Shown here in pieces: positions 45,462-54,473 of a stretch of 64,000 nt of DNA; within the stretch, counting starts at the first letter, position 1; each line of letters opens with the position of its first letter. The DNA is from Streptomyces sp. AJS327. GTDB lineage: Bacteria; Actinomycetota; Actinomycetes; Streptomycetales; Streptomycetaceae. The DNA is taken from contig NZ_SKBR01000001.1 in assembly GCF_013450295.1 (NCBI RefSeq), forward strand, positions 376,001 to 440,000, in the 5' to 3' direction. A program made the translations under genes and the position numbers. Below the pieces are notes generated by a model. It was not told the origin of the DNA, made no database searches, and was given only the letters and a program-made list of their open reading frames with translations.

Positions 45462-47074
45462 AGCTGGTCCTCGCTGGTCACGGGGTCGGGAGCGGTGGAG
45501 GCCGGTTCGGGCGGACCGCCGTGCGTCCACGGGGTGTCCTCCGGCTCGGGCAGTCCGGGCCCGCCCCGGGGCGCATGCTCGAAGAGCGTCCAGCACAGCC
45601 GGTCGCCCGGTTCCGGGACGCTGCCCGGGGCGGGCTCCTTGCCCCGGCCCATACCGTTGACCAGCTGGAGCGTGAGCAGCGGGCCGCCGGAGCCCGCCAC
45701 CAGCCGGGCGCTCTGCGTGCCCCCGCCGGGCAGCGCCCGGTGCGCCCGCTCGCCCTCCGTCATCTGCGGCGCGTCCTCGGTACGGAGGGTCACCAGCGGG
45801 CGTGGCCTGGCCCGTTTCCCCCGGCCCCCGGACGCCGGTGCGCCCGCGCCGGACACGGCGTCCCGCTCCTCCGGGCCGCCGGAGAACGCCATCTCCACCT
45901 CGACGACCTCCCCCTGGAAGGCCTCACCGGCCAGCCGTCGCCCCGCCATCACCAGCGGATCGTCCAGCGCCTCCTGCGCGGCCAGCTGTGCCTGGGCCTG
46001 CTCGCGGGAGGCCAGCTTCCGCGCGGCGGTGACCGCGTCGTCCTGCCGGGGCTGCGGTGGCTCCCCGGCGCGCAGCCGGTCGCGGTGGCCGGTGTAGGAC
46101 CAGCGGTCCCGCTTCCAGCGCTCCGCGACCCGCCCGGCCTCCGGCAGCCCGCGCAGGAGGTCCACCGCGCGCCACATCGCCTCCCAGGTGGGCAGCAGCT
46201 GGCCGGCGATCAGCTCCCGTACCTCCTCGGCCGCGCCCGGCAGCCCCGCGTCGAAGCGCCGGATGGCCGGGGCCAGCAGCGCGTTGTCGAAGGCCGGGTC
46301 GGTGGTCGGCCCGGCGGGCGGGCGCAGCAGCTGGCCCGCCGCGTCCCGGCCGAGTTCGGCGCGGAACGCGGCCCGCTCCCCGTTCTCCCGGGGGCCGTCG
46401 GGCGTGGCCGGGTCGCGGGGCGGCGGGTCGATCCAGGCGAGCAGCGCCCCGAGGTGCTGGTCCTCCAGCGGACTCTGGCCGGTGGCCCAGTGCCGGGAGA
46501 GCAGCTGCGTCATCGGCAGCAGCAGCGAGGAGCCGGGGACCCGGGCGCGCTCGCCGTAGTGCGTGAGCCAGCGGCCCAGCAGCGGTACGCGCGCGGGCGC
46601 CGGATACGGGTTGAGCGGATCGTCCTCGGCGGTGCGCCGGAAGCGCGTGGAGCGGCCCAGCAGCCGGACGAAGTCGGCGCCCGGCGTGTTCGGCACCAGC
46701 AACTGCGGTGCGTCAACGCAGAGTTCGACCTGCACCGTGGTCCGCTTGCCGGTCTCCGGGTCGGGGGCGGTGCGCTCCTCGTACTCCACCTCGTCCAGCG
46801 TGGACTCCAGATGGGGCAGGAGCGCCTCGGCCAGCTCCGCCAGGAACGCGAACCGCAGGTCAAGGTTGCGGGGTTGGGCGACCGTCAGCAGCACCGGCGC
46901 CGCCCGGTCGGTGCCGAGCAGCGCGCCGAGCGGCGCCCCCGGATCGCCGGCGGTCGCCAACGGGACGAGAACCAGGGGGTGTTCGGCGATATGCCGGTGG
47001 CGCACCGTGGTCAGCGGCTGGGCCCGGCCCTCGGCCACCGCCTCCACCCGCGCCAGCGCCGAGATCAGTGACAC
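45458..47074 (-). CDS. Unrecognised 538-aa protein between nuclease and helicase genes
   Basis: 538 aa, no domain recognised. It has an N-terminal folded-looking region with LVLVPLATAGDPGAPLGALL and LDLRFAFLAELAEALLPHL, a middle helical section (WEAMWRAVDLLRGLPEAGRVAERWKR), and a C-terminal beta-rich part with VVEVEMAF and PLLTLQLVNGMG. GTG at 47074 overlaps the nuclease stop by 10 nt, and its stop overlaps the helicase start by 4 nt, so the three are tightly coupled and probably form one complex. Confidence 0.7.
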   Translation of the reverse strand: MSLISALARVEAVAEGRAQPLTTVRHRHIAEHPLVLVPLATAGDPGAPLGALLGTDRAAPVLLTVAQPRNLDLRFAFLAELAEALLPHLESTLDEVEYEERTAPDPETGKRTTVQVELCVDAPQLLVPNTPGADFVRLLGRSTRFRRTAEDDPLNPYPAPARVPLLGRWLTHYGERARVPGSSLLLPMTQLLSRHWATGQSPLEDQHLGALLAWIDPPPRDPATPDGPRENGERAAFRAELGRDAAGQLLRPPAGPTTDPAFDNALLAPAIRRFDAGLPGAAEEVRELIAGQLLPTWEAMWRAVDLLRGLPEAGRVAERWKRDRWSYTGHRDRLRAGEPPQPRQDDAVTAARKLASREQAQAQLAAQEALDDPLVMAGRRLAGEAFQGEVVEVEMAFSGGPEERDAVSGAGAPASGGRGKRARPRPLVTLRTEDAPQMTEGERAHRALPGGGTQSARLVAGSGGPLLTLQLVNGMGRGKEPAPGSVPEPGDRLCWTLFEHAPRGGPGLPEPEDTPWTHGGPPEPASTAPDPVTSEDQL

Positions 47075-48372
47075 GGCACCTCCCCGGTAGTGGTGGCCGA
47101 CTCCCTCTCCACCGGCGGCCGTTGGACCTCGGCCGGGCCCGAGGGGGACGGTACCTCCCGGGCGGCGAGCCGCCGGGCGCCCTCGTCCAGCGCCTCGGCG
47201 CGCAGCCGCGCCGCGCGCCGCAGCGCCTCGGCCGCCGCGTCCCCCGGGGCCGGTTCCTCCCGTGCCGCCCGCAGCACCTCCGCCACCTCGGTGAGCCCGC
47301 CCAACTCGCCCCGGACCGGCCTGCCCAGAGCCTCCACGGCACCGTCGGCGCGGGCCCGCGCGCGGCAGTGGAACGCCAACTCGCAACTGGCCAGGCACTC
47401 CGGGGCGTACGCGGCGGGCACCGAGCCGACGGCCTCGGTCAGCGACTCAGGGGAGGCGTCCGGGGCGAAGCTCAACCCCTCGGGCACCACTTCGGCGATC
47501 TCCTCCAGCCGCGTCAGCCGGGCGAGTTGGCGCCGGGTGGCGGCGCGCTGCTTGCGTACGTCGACGGTGTCCGCCGTCGGCAGGTTGGCGAAGTCGCGCG
47601 GGCAGACCAGCAGCGCCGCCTCCCGCACCCGCGACTCCGGCCCGGCGGCCGTCTCCTCCAGCGCCAGCGCGTAGACCGCCGCCTGCCGGGCGGCGGCGCC
47701 GACCTTCGCCGGGTCGGCCGAACCGTCCAGGATCGGGAAGGATTTGATCTCGATGACGGTCAGCGTGCCGTCCGGCTGCACGGTCAGCGCGTCCGGCTCC
47801 AGGTAGACCGTGGCCCCGGCCACCTCAAGGGTCAGCATCGGATGGTCGAGCAGCGTCCAGCCGTCGGAGGCGACGGCAGCGGCCAGCGCGAGCGTGGTGC
47901 GCGCGGCGCGCCCCGCCGGGCCGTCGGCGGTGAGGTCCGGCACCGCGACCTCGGACACCTCCGGCCGGGCCGCGCCGACCCGCTCACAGAGCAGCCGGAT
48001 CAGCTCGGCCCCGTTCTCCGCCTTCGCGCGGGCCTCGAAGGCGTGCCCGCGCATGAAGGCGAACTGCGACTGCCCGAACGGGGCGGGCGCGTCGAGCGCC
48101 TGGGCGACGGCGGCCTTGTCGACCCCGGCGCCGTCCAGCAGGGCGCGCCGCCGGCAGCCGGGGTTGGCGGCGAGCGCGGCGATGGCCCGGGCGTCCAGCG
48201 GCCGGGGCGGTACCCGGACCCCGCCGCGCAGCTCAGCGAGCCGCTGCCGCAGGGCTGTCCGGTCGGCTCGGGGGGTGCTCCGCGCCGCGCTCCGGCCGCC
48301 GGGAGGGGGCGCTGTCCGGCTCGGCGCCGCCGACCGGGGTGGGGCGGGGGTGGGGCCGGGTGATGTGGTCAT
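47065..48372 (-). CDS. PD-(D/E)XK nuclease with probable Fe-S cluster (RecB/Cas4/AddB-like)
   Basis: About 435 aa. The nuclease core shows Asp in YLEPDALTV, the E-x-K pair in LTVIEIKSF and the RecB-type glutamine motif ARQAAVYALAL. One cysteine near the N terminus (about Cys73, in NPGCRRRALL) and three near the C terminus (ECLASCELAFHC) match the four-cysteine iron-sulfur arrangement of Cas4 and AddB nucleases. The first 40 residues are Pro/Ser-rich. The ATG at 48372 makes the gene overlap the end of the PAP2 gene by 140 nt; no later start codon is apparent before the conserved part. Confidence 0.78.
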   Translation of the reverse strand: MTTSPGPTPAPPRSAAPSRTAPPPGGRSAARSTPRADRTALRQRLAELRGGVRVPPRPLDARAIAALAANPGCRRRALLDGAGVDKAAVAQALDAPAPFGQSQFAFMRGHAFEARAKAENGAELIRLLCERVGAARPEVSEVAVPDLTADGPAGRAARTTLALAAAVASDGWTLLDHPMLTLEVAGATVYLEPDALTVQPDGTLTVIEIKSFPILDGSADPAKVGAAARQAAVYALALEETAAGPESRVREAALLVCPRDFANLPTADTVDVRKQRAATRRQLARLTRLEEIAEVVPEGLSFAPDASPESLTEAVGSVPAAYAPECLASCELAFHCRARARADGAVEALGRPVRGELGGLTEVAEVLRAAREEPAPGDAAAEALRRAARLRAEALDEGARRLAAREVPSPSGPAEVQRPPVERESATTTGEVPCH

Positions 48373-49537
48373 CGGCAGTGGCCTCGCGGGAGATTGCAGG
48401 ATCCGCCGCAGTCTGGCACGCCTCGCCGACATCGGGGGGAGAGGCGCCCGAACCCTCCAGGGCCCGGCCGTCCGGCCGGTCTCCGGCGGTGTCGGTCCCG
48501 GCCGCCCCGGCGCTCCCGGTGTCCCCGGCCCGGTCCTCGCCGTGGGCCGTGGCGTCCGCCGGCCGCCGCGCCGGGTCGTCGAGGGGCGCTCCGGCCGGTG
48601 GCCCGGGGCGGGGCCGAGACCCGTGGTCTCCGGCCCGTTCGTCCCGCGTGTGGTCCGCGTCGGCTCCGTCCCGCGCGCGGGGGACCCGCGCCGCCGGGGC
48701 CGTGTCCGCCGTCACCGAGGTTCCGGCGGTGGCGGGTCCGGGGCCCGCGGAACCTGGACTCGCGGGGTCGTGGGCGGCTGCGGGGGCGCGCGCGGTGAAC
48801 CGGGCTCGCAGCCGGTCGGCGGTGTCCAGCAGCGGACGGGTGAGCAGCAGGCCCAGCCCCATCGTCGCGGCTCCGGCGGCGGCGTCCAGGAAGTAGTGGT
48901 TGGCGGTCCCCATCACCACGAAGGTGATCGCCAGCGGATAGGCCACCGCGAGTCCGCGCAGCCACCGCGAGCGCGGCCCCCACCAGCAGAGCACCACGCC
49001 ACACCAGAGCGCCCACCCCACGTGCAGGCTGGGCATCGCCGCGAACTGGTTGGTCAGCCCGCCCAGCCCGCGAGGCGCGCTGGCCTCCCCGCCCCACCAG
49101 CCGTACCCCGCGTACTGCTCCATGCTGTCGACGAAGCCGTGGGCCGCGTCCAGCAGCCGGGGCGGGCAGGTCGGCACCAGGGTGAAGCCGACCAGCCCGA
49201 TCAGGGTGGAGGTCATCAGCCAGCCACGGGCGAACCGGTAGCGCGCGGGATGCCGCCGGAAGAGCCAGACGAGCAGCGCCGGGGTGACGACGTAGTGCAG
49301 CGTCGCGTAAGCGAAGGCGGAGGTCACCCCGACCCAGGCGTGGTCGGTCAGCAGCCGGTTGAGCGGGGTCTCCAGGTCGAGGGAGGCGAGCCGCTCCAGC
49401 CGGAGGATCTCCAGTCCGTTCTCGACCGCGGTGTCCTCGTCACCCCTGGCCAGCAGCCGTCCCGCGGAGTACGCCAGATAGACGGCCGCGATCAGCGGAA
49501 GCTCCGTCCACCACCGGGGTCGGCGGTCCATGGACAT
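48233..49537 (-). CDS. PAP2-superfamily membrane phosphatase/phosphotransferase
   Basis: A 434-aa membrane protein. About six transmembrane helices in the first 260 residues carry the PAP2-like catalytic motifs: PTCPPRLLDAAHG, AMPSLHVGWALW and GTANHYFLDAAAG. The motif variants resemble the inositol-phosphotransferase (Aur1/Ipt1-like) branch. The last 170 residues are a disordered Ala/Asp/Pro/Arg-rich tail whose coding sequence overlaps the nuclease gene. ATG at 49537 with GGAAGAGGGGG. Confidence 0.82.
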   Translation of the reverse strand: MSMDRRPRWWTELPLIAAVYLAYSAGRLLARGDEDTAVENGLEILRLERLASLDLETPLNRLLTDHAWVGVTSAFAYATLHYVVTPALLVWLFRRHPARYRFARGWLMTSTLIGLVGFTLVPTCPPRLLDAAHGFVDSMEQYAGYGWWGGEASAPRGLGGLTNQFAAMPSLHVGWALWCGVVLCWWGPRSRWLRGLAVAYPLAITFVVMGTANHYFLDAAAGAATMGLGLLLTRPLLDTADRLRARFTARAPAAAHDPASPGSAGPGPATAGTSVTADTAPAARVPRARDGADADHTRDERAGDHGSRPRPGPPAGAPLDDPARRPADATAHGEDRAGDTGSAGAAGTDTAGDRPDGRALEGSGASPPDVGEACQTAADPAISREATADDHITRPHPRPTPVGGAEPDSAPSRRPERGAEHPPSRPDSPAAAAR

Positions 49538-49791
49538 GTGCCCCCTCTTCCAGCCCGTCCGTACCGAGGCGTCACCGAGGCGAACGGTGATCTCGTGGTG
49601 AATGCCGAGCGAAGAGACGCCGACGCCCCCTGGAGGGTTGAGCCTCTTCCGGACAAGCGAGAATGGACGAGCCGGGACGGTCGAGGAGGATCGGGACGCG
49701 GTACGGAACAGCGGGCGGAGCGCGCCCGGGCAGCCGCGGCACCGCCGTCGCGGCGACCGCACCACCGCACCACCGCACCGAGAGGTCCCTC

Positions 49792-50388
49792 ATGGCAGCG
49801 CGCGTTCTCCTGGTCCGGCACGGCCGGACCTCCTGGTCGGTCACCGGCCGTCACACCGGCCACACCGACGTCCCGCTGCTGGACGAGGGGCGGCGGGACG
49901 CCGAACTGCTCGGCGAGCGGCTGCACCGGGCGCCCTGGTCCGGGCTGGCCTCGGCCGAGGTGCGCACCAGCCCGCTCTCCCGGGCCAGCGAGAGCTGTGC
50001 GCTGGCCGGATTCGGAGAGCGCGCGGGGGAGTGGGACGCCCTCCGGGAGCGCGACTACGGCGCGTACGAGGGGCTCACTCCCCGGCAGATCGCCGAGCGT
50101 GCCGGGGAGGACTGGTTCATCTGGCGCGACCGGCTGCCCGAGGGCGAGTCCCTGGCCGTGCTCTCCGACCGGGCGGACGAGGTCATCTCCTGGGCCCGCG
50201 CCGTCGACCGGGACGTGCTGCTCTTCGCGCACGGGCACGTCCTGCGGGCCGTCGGCGCCCGCTGGCTCGGCGCCGACCTGGAGTTCGCGGCACGGCTGCG
50301 GCTGGCCCCCGCCTCGCTCTCCGTCCTCGGCTGGGCGTACGGCGCCCCCGCCGTCGAGCGCTGGAACGACACCGGCCACCTGGACTGA
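49792..50388 (+). CDS. Histidine phosphatase family protein
   Basis: A 198-aa phosphoglycerate-mutase-like acid phosphatase. The RHG motif is in [11 protein letters not shown], a second Arg in [12 protein letters not shown], and the catalytic His in [12 protein letters not shown]. Substrate (a small phosphoester) unknown. ATG at 49792 follows GAGAGG. Divergent from the PAP2 gene. Confidence 0.9.
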   Translation: MAARVLLVRHGRTSWSVTGRHTGHTDVPLLDEGRRDAELLGERLHRAPWSGLASAEVRTSPLSRASESCALAGFGERAGEWDALRERDYGAYEGLTPRQIAERAGEDWFIWRDRLPEGESLAVLSDRADEVISWARAVDRDVLLFAHGHVLRAVGARWLGADLEFAARLRLAPASLSVLGWAYGAPAVERWNDTGHLD

Positions 50389-50452
50389 CCCGGCCACCCC
50401 GCCCCCGCACGCCGGGGCGCGCGCCGGACGGGCCGGGCGCGGGTGCCGGGGC

Positions 50453-52282
50453 TCAGGCCGGGTGGCGGACGGCGCCGCCCCCGGCGGGCCCCCGTTGCCG
50501 GTGGTAGCGGTCGAGGAACTCGGCGACCGTGGCGTCCCCCTGGTGTCCCCGCAGCCGGTGCGCGGTGGTGTGCAGCATGCCGAGGATGCGGCTGGAGCGC
50601 ACCGGCTCCAGCAGGCTGAGTGCCCGAGAGCCGGCCGCCGCCGCCTCGTCGAGCTTGCCCTGCGCCGCGAGGTTGCCCGCCAACTCGGCGGTGAACAGGG
50701 CGGTGTTGCGGGCGAAGTGCGGGTCCTGGAGGGCGACCGCGCGCTCCGCGCACTCCGCGGCGCGCTTCCAGTCGCCCAGCGCGGACCAGCACTGGGCCTC
50801 CAGGCCCGCGAGTTCGGCCGGGCCGAAGAAGGACATCCACTCCGGATCGGCCTCGGAAGGGCCGCGCGTGAAGAGCTGGTGGGCGCGGGTGAGCGCCTCG
50901 CGGCAGCCCCCGCGGTCACCGAGCCCGGCCCAGCCCCCGGCCTCGCGGAGCGCCAGGAGGGAGAGTAACTGTCCCGACCCCAGGCTCTTGGCGGCGAGTT
51001 GACCGGCCTGGGCGGCGCGGACGGCCTCGCGCGGACGGTCGGCGTCCCGCGCCAGGAACGCGGTGTTGCAGAACGCGTGTGCCTCCAGGGCCGGATCGCC
51101 CGCCACCCGGGCGGTGGCCAGCGCCTCCGCGTAGTGCGAGCGGGCGTCCGGGAGCCGCCCCGAATCGTGAGCCAACCAGCCGACGGAGATGGCGAGTTCG
51201 CCCGCGCCGGAGTGCAACCGGTCGGAGACGGACTGCCGGTGGGTGTCGGCGTCGAGCAGCCGGTAGGCGGCGCGGAGGGTGTCGCCCGCGCGGCGGTAGA
51301 GACCGTCCCCGCCGTGCCGGTCGTCCAGCACCCGGATCTGGCGCACGGTCCGCTCCACGGAGCTGACTTCGGCCTCTCCCGCGCGGCCGGACGCCGCCGG
51401 TACCGCGGCGTGTGCCGATCCCAGCGGGGAGCCGCTGAGCGAGGCGGCGGCCAGGGCGGCGGGGCCGCCGGTCATGAACGCGCGGCGTAGCACGTCGCTC
51501 TCCTCGTCGTACTCGTTTGGTGCGGTGGTGTCTGTGGGGGGCGCGGCACCGAAGGCGTGGCGGTACCCGGGAGGGCCGCCGGTGGACTCGGTGTCGCCGG
51601 TGCCGGGCGACGGGTGGGGCGCCGTGGCGGTGGCGGGCGGGCGGTGGGTGTCCGCGCCCGGGGGGGTGGCGGCCCGGAAGGTGCGGGGGTTGCCGGACGC
51701 GGCCGATGTACCGGACGCGCTGGGGAAGTTGACGGGTCGACCGCCCGCGTTGTCAACCTGGTCCTCGTCTGACGCGGGCGCCCCGGCTGACGCGGCCGGT
51801 TGGGCCGGGGCGCCGGGGAGGTCACTCACGGGGGCGGATGGGGGCACGGCGCGTTCCCGGGGCGCCTGGTGGGGGTCGGTCGCGTGGGGTGGGTTGTGTC
51901 CCGTGGGACGGTCGAACCCCGTGGTGGGTTCCACGCGCTGAGCGGAGGGGGTCCAGAGCGCCGAACCCTCCTCTCGCGCGCCCGGCCCGCGCGCCGCGCG
52001 CCCCCGGACGCTCTCCCGGGAGGCGAACCCCAGATCGGTGAGGGTCCGTCCGGGGAACATGTACAGGAACACGCGCTCATAGGCGTAGTTGGGGCACCGG
52101 ATCTCTCCTGACTCGACCCGCCCGATATAGCGTGCGTCGCACGCCACCTGCTCCCCGATCTCCCGCGCCGCCCGGCGGACCATCGCCGCGAACTCCCCCG
52201 GTGAGAGGGTGCCCCGCAGCCGCCGGAAGGCGGCGTTGGGCCCGCGGCGCGGAGCCGGTGACGTTGAAGGTGACGACGTCAT
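50453..52282 (-). CDS. XRE-type TPR regulator (NsdA-like family)
   Basis: A 609-aa regulator. The N terminus has an HTH-like region (SPGEFAAMVRRAAREIGEQV, DARYIGRVESGEIRCPNYAY), then a long Pro/Ala/Thr-rich linker (about residues 100-250), then a TPR-like alpha-helical C-terminal half. The architecture resembles Streptomyces development/antibiotic repressors of the NsdA type; I cannot distinguish NsdA from its paralogs by eye. Divergent from the gene at 52462, with a palindrome at 52321-52336 between them that could be its operator. Confidence 0.75.
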   Translation of the reverse strand: MTSSPSTSPAPRRGPNAAFRRLRGTLSPGEFAAMVRRAAREIGEQVACDARYIGRVESGEIRCPNYAYERVFLYMFPGRTLTDLGFASRESVRGRAARGPGAREEGSALWTPSAQRVEPTTGFDRPTGHNPPHATDPHQAPRERAVPPSAPVSDLPGAPAQPAASAGAPASDEDQVDNAGGRPVNFPSASGTSAASGNPRTFRAATPPGADTHRPPATATAPHPSPGTGDTESTGGPPGYRHAFGAAPPTDTTAPNEYDEESDVLRRAFMTGGPAALAAASLSGSPLGSAHAAVPAASGRAGEAEVSSVERTVRQIRVLDDRHGGDGLYRRAGDTLRAAYRLLDADTHRQSVSDRLHSGAGELAISVGWLAHDSGRLPDARSHYAEALATARVAGDPALEAHAFCNTAFLARDADRPREAVRAAQAGQLAAKSLGSGQLLSLLALREAGGWAGLGDRGGCREALTRAHQLFTRGPSEADPEWMSFFGPAELAGLEAQCWSALGDWKRAAECAERAVALQDPHFARNTALFTAELAGNLAAQGKLDEAAAAGSRALSLLEPVRSSRILGMLHTTAHRLRGHQGDATVAEFLDRYHRQRGPAGGGAVRHPA

Positions 52283-52320
52283 GGCGGGACCGTACCGGGT
52301 GTTGTGTGCGCAGCACCCCG

Positions 52321-52336
52321 GGTTTGTTTACAAACC
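52321..52336. promoter_or_regulatory. 16-bp palindrome in divergent promoter
   Basis: A perfect palindrome, GGTTTGT-TT-ACAAACC, 39 bp upstream of the TPR regulator start and about 125 bp before the divergent gene. Likely a dimeric-regulator operator; the half-sites face outward, unlike ARE sites. Confidence 0.55.
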
Positions 52337-52461
52337 GGATATCTCACCCGCGATCCGCCATGAACTGCCACCCTTTGCAGGGGACCGTCACCGTAGCCGT
52401 TGACGCGCGGACGCGTTGGACTATGCGTAATGACTGTGCGGCTACGGAGGAGGGTTCCCTC

Positions 52462-53043
52462 GTGTTGGAGACCGGCGTAGGCATGGGCAGGAAGGCCGGT
52501 GGCCCAATTGGGTCGGCGCTGTGGGGGTCCACGGCCCCGGGCGCCGAGCCCTCCGGGACGGTGGGGGGCGCCCCCCCGCCCCGGGAACGGCGTGAGTTGT
52601 GGGAGGTGCGCGAGAGCCGTGGCGGCAAGGACCCCCGCGACGGCCAGGGTTGGGAGAACCGGCAGGACGCCCCCTGCGACCTGGTGACGGTCCCGGCCCG
52701 GCAGGGGCTGGAGGCGGTCGACATCCTGCGGCTCCGCCAGGGCGTGGGCCCGGTGCTGCACGACCGGGCGGGGGACACACTCGGCTTCCTCGTCCCGCCC
52801 GGCACGGCCGACTGCTGGGACCTGCCCGGCAGCGCCTGCACCCAGACCTTCCCCGGCGACGAACCGACCGCCGGGTACGACCCACCCGTCGCCGGGACCG
52901 GCTGGCTCGTCCCCCCGGAGGGCGCCCACGGCGGCGCCACCGAACCGTCCCAACTGCTCGCCGCGTTGGGCGAGGCGGCGCGCACCATCGAGGCCGCCGA
53001 CGGCTCGCACCATCGCATCAGCCGCCCGGACAACTGGAGTTGA
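52462..53043 (+). CDS. Conserved hypothetical protein
   Basis: About 193 aa, family not recognised. The N-terminal third is low-complexity (Gly/Pro/Arg). The C-terminal part looks like a small folded domain: GLEAVDILRLRQGVGPVLHD, DTLGFLVPPGTADCWDLPGS, TGWLVPPEG and SQLLAALGEAARTIEAADG. GTG at 52462 is preferred because GGAGGAGGG precedes it. Divergent from the TPR regulator gene, suggesting linked regulation. Confidence 0.65.
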   Translation: MLETGVGMGRKAGGPIGSALWGSTAPGAEPSGTVGGAPPPRERRELWEVRESRGGKDPRDGQGWENRQDAPCDLVTVPARQGLEAVDILRLRQGVGPVLHDRAGDTLGFLVPPGTADCWDLPGSACTQTFPGDEPTAGYDPPVAGTGWLVPPEGAHGGATEPSQLLAALGEAARTIEAADGSHHRISRPDNWS

Positions 53044-53523
53044 GCCCATCGAGGGGAACCGTCCGCCACCCGCACCGTTGTTCGGCGGTTCCGGCCACCC
53101 CGCCGCGTCCCCCTCACCCCCGTGCGCGGCCGCTCCGGCGTGGGACCACCCCCTCCCCACCGACGCCGCGCCCCCTCGACCCTCCGTACGGCGAGACCGG
53201 CCACCCCCGTCCGCCGCACCCCCGGGTCCGCCCCACCACGGCGGTCCGCGCCACCCGTCCGCCGCGCCCGACGGTCCCCCGCCCACGCTTCCGCCGCTCG
53301 CGTCTCCGCCCGTCGCGTCCCCGGTGTTCCCCCGTGCTCTGCCGTGTTCCGTCCCTCCGCTCCGCTGGTGCGCGGTGTGGGTGGCTGGTCCTCGTACCAG
53401 GAGGAGAAACGTTGCCCCACCAACCGGCCCCGCCGGTAGGGGACTTGGCGATGCCCGGGACCGGGGCGCGGGCCGGACCGGCAGGTCGCCGTCCCGCCGT
53501 CCGGGCGGTGGCCGGATACTGGG
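53044..53523. other. Gap before spermidine-synthase-like gene
   Basis: 480 bp, very C-rich on the plus strand (repeated CACCCC/CGTCC). Several open frames exist but none shows coding bias or a ribosome site. I see nothing functional. Confidence 0.4.
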
Positions 53524-54420
53524 GTGGTGGCACGGGAGAGACGGCGGCGGGCTGACGGCGGCGGGCGGGAACGCGGTGCGGCCCGGCAGCGCGAGGTACT
53601 GACGGAGCGGGTGGACGGCGGCGAGGCCCGGCTGGAGCCGGACCGCGACCGCCCCCGCGCCTGGACCCTCACCCTGGACGGGGCGCCGCAGTCACATGTG
53701 GACCTCGACGACCCGTCCTGGCTGGACTTCGCCTACCAGCGGCGCCTCGGCCACGTCGTCGACCTCGTCGCACCGCCCGGCCGCCCGCTGCGCGTACTGC
53801 ACCTCGGCGGGGGCGCGTTCACCCTCGCCCGCTACGTGGCGGCCACCCGGCCCCGCTCCACCCAGCAGGTCGTGGAGGTGGACGCGGCGCTGGTGCGCCT
53901 GGTGCGCGAGCGGCTGCCGCTGGAGCGTGGCTGGCGGATCCGCGTCCGGACCGGCGACGCCCGCGAGGTGCTGGCCAGGACGCCGTCCGAGTGGGCCGAC
54001 CTCGTCATCGCGGACGTGTTCCGGGGCGCCCGCACCCCCGCCCACCTCACCAGCGCCGAGTTCCTGACGGAGGCCCGGCGGGTGCTGACCGCGGACGGGG
54101 TGTGGGCCGCGAACCTCACCGACGGCCCGCCGCTCGCCCACCTTCGGGCCCAACTCGCCACCGTGGCCACGCTGTTCTCCGAACGCTGCGTCATGGTGGA
54201 CCCGGCGGTGCTGCGCGGGCGGCGCTTCGGGAACGCGGTGCTGCTCGCCTCCTGCCGCCCGCTGCCGGTGGCCGAGCTGACCCGTGGGGTGGCCACCGAC
54301 CCGCACCCGGGCCGGGTCCTGGCGGGTCGGGAGCTGGCGGACCTCACCGGGGGCGCCGCGCCGGTGACCGACGCGGACGCCGTCGCCTCGCCCCCGCCGC
54401 CCCCCGGCACCTTCGACTGA
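53524..54420 (+). CDS. Spermidine-synthase-like methyltransferase-fold protein
   Basis: A 298-aa protein with the spermidine/spermine synthase fold: TLDGAPQSHVDLDDPSWLDFAYQ style N-terminal hairpin, the SAM/dcSAM loop VLHLGGGAFTLARYV, acidic VVEVDAALVRLVRE and ADLVIADVFRG. The loop reads GGGAF where true aminopropyltransferases have GGGDG, so polyamine synthesis is doubtful. It could be an orphan methyltransferase-like protein. Start GTG 53524 or the next GTG; the first 45 residues are charged and may be disordered. Confidence 0.8.
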   Translation: MVARERRRRADGGGRERGAARQREVLTERVDGGEARLEPDRDRPRAWTLTLDGAPQSHVDLDDPSWLDFAYQRRLGHVVDLVAPPGRPLRVLHLGGGAFTLARYVAATRPRSTQQVVEVDAALVRLVRERLPLERGWRIRVRTGDAREVLARTPSEWADLVIADVFRGARTPAHLTSAEFLTEARRVLTADGVWAANLTDGPPLAHLRAQLATVATLFSERCVMVDPAVLRGRRFGNAVLLASCRPLPVAELTRGVATDPHPGRVLAGRELADLTGGAAPVTDADAVASPPPPPGTFD

Positions 54421-54473
54421 CCGGCGCCAACACCCCGTCTCCGCTGGTGAGTTCGGCGACCCCGCCGCCCGCC

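Noticed and set aside
47810..50968. Long plus-strand frame (over 1000 codons) across the nuclease, PAP2 and phosphatase region
   Set aside because: It crosses several recognisable genes in other frames and has no domain of its own.
53114..53533. Possible minus-strand gene in the gap before the spermidine-synthase-like gene
   Set aside because: Low-complexity Gly/Arg composition, no start signal, no recognisable domain.
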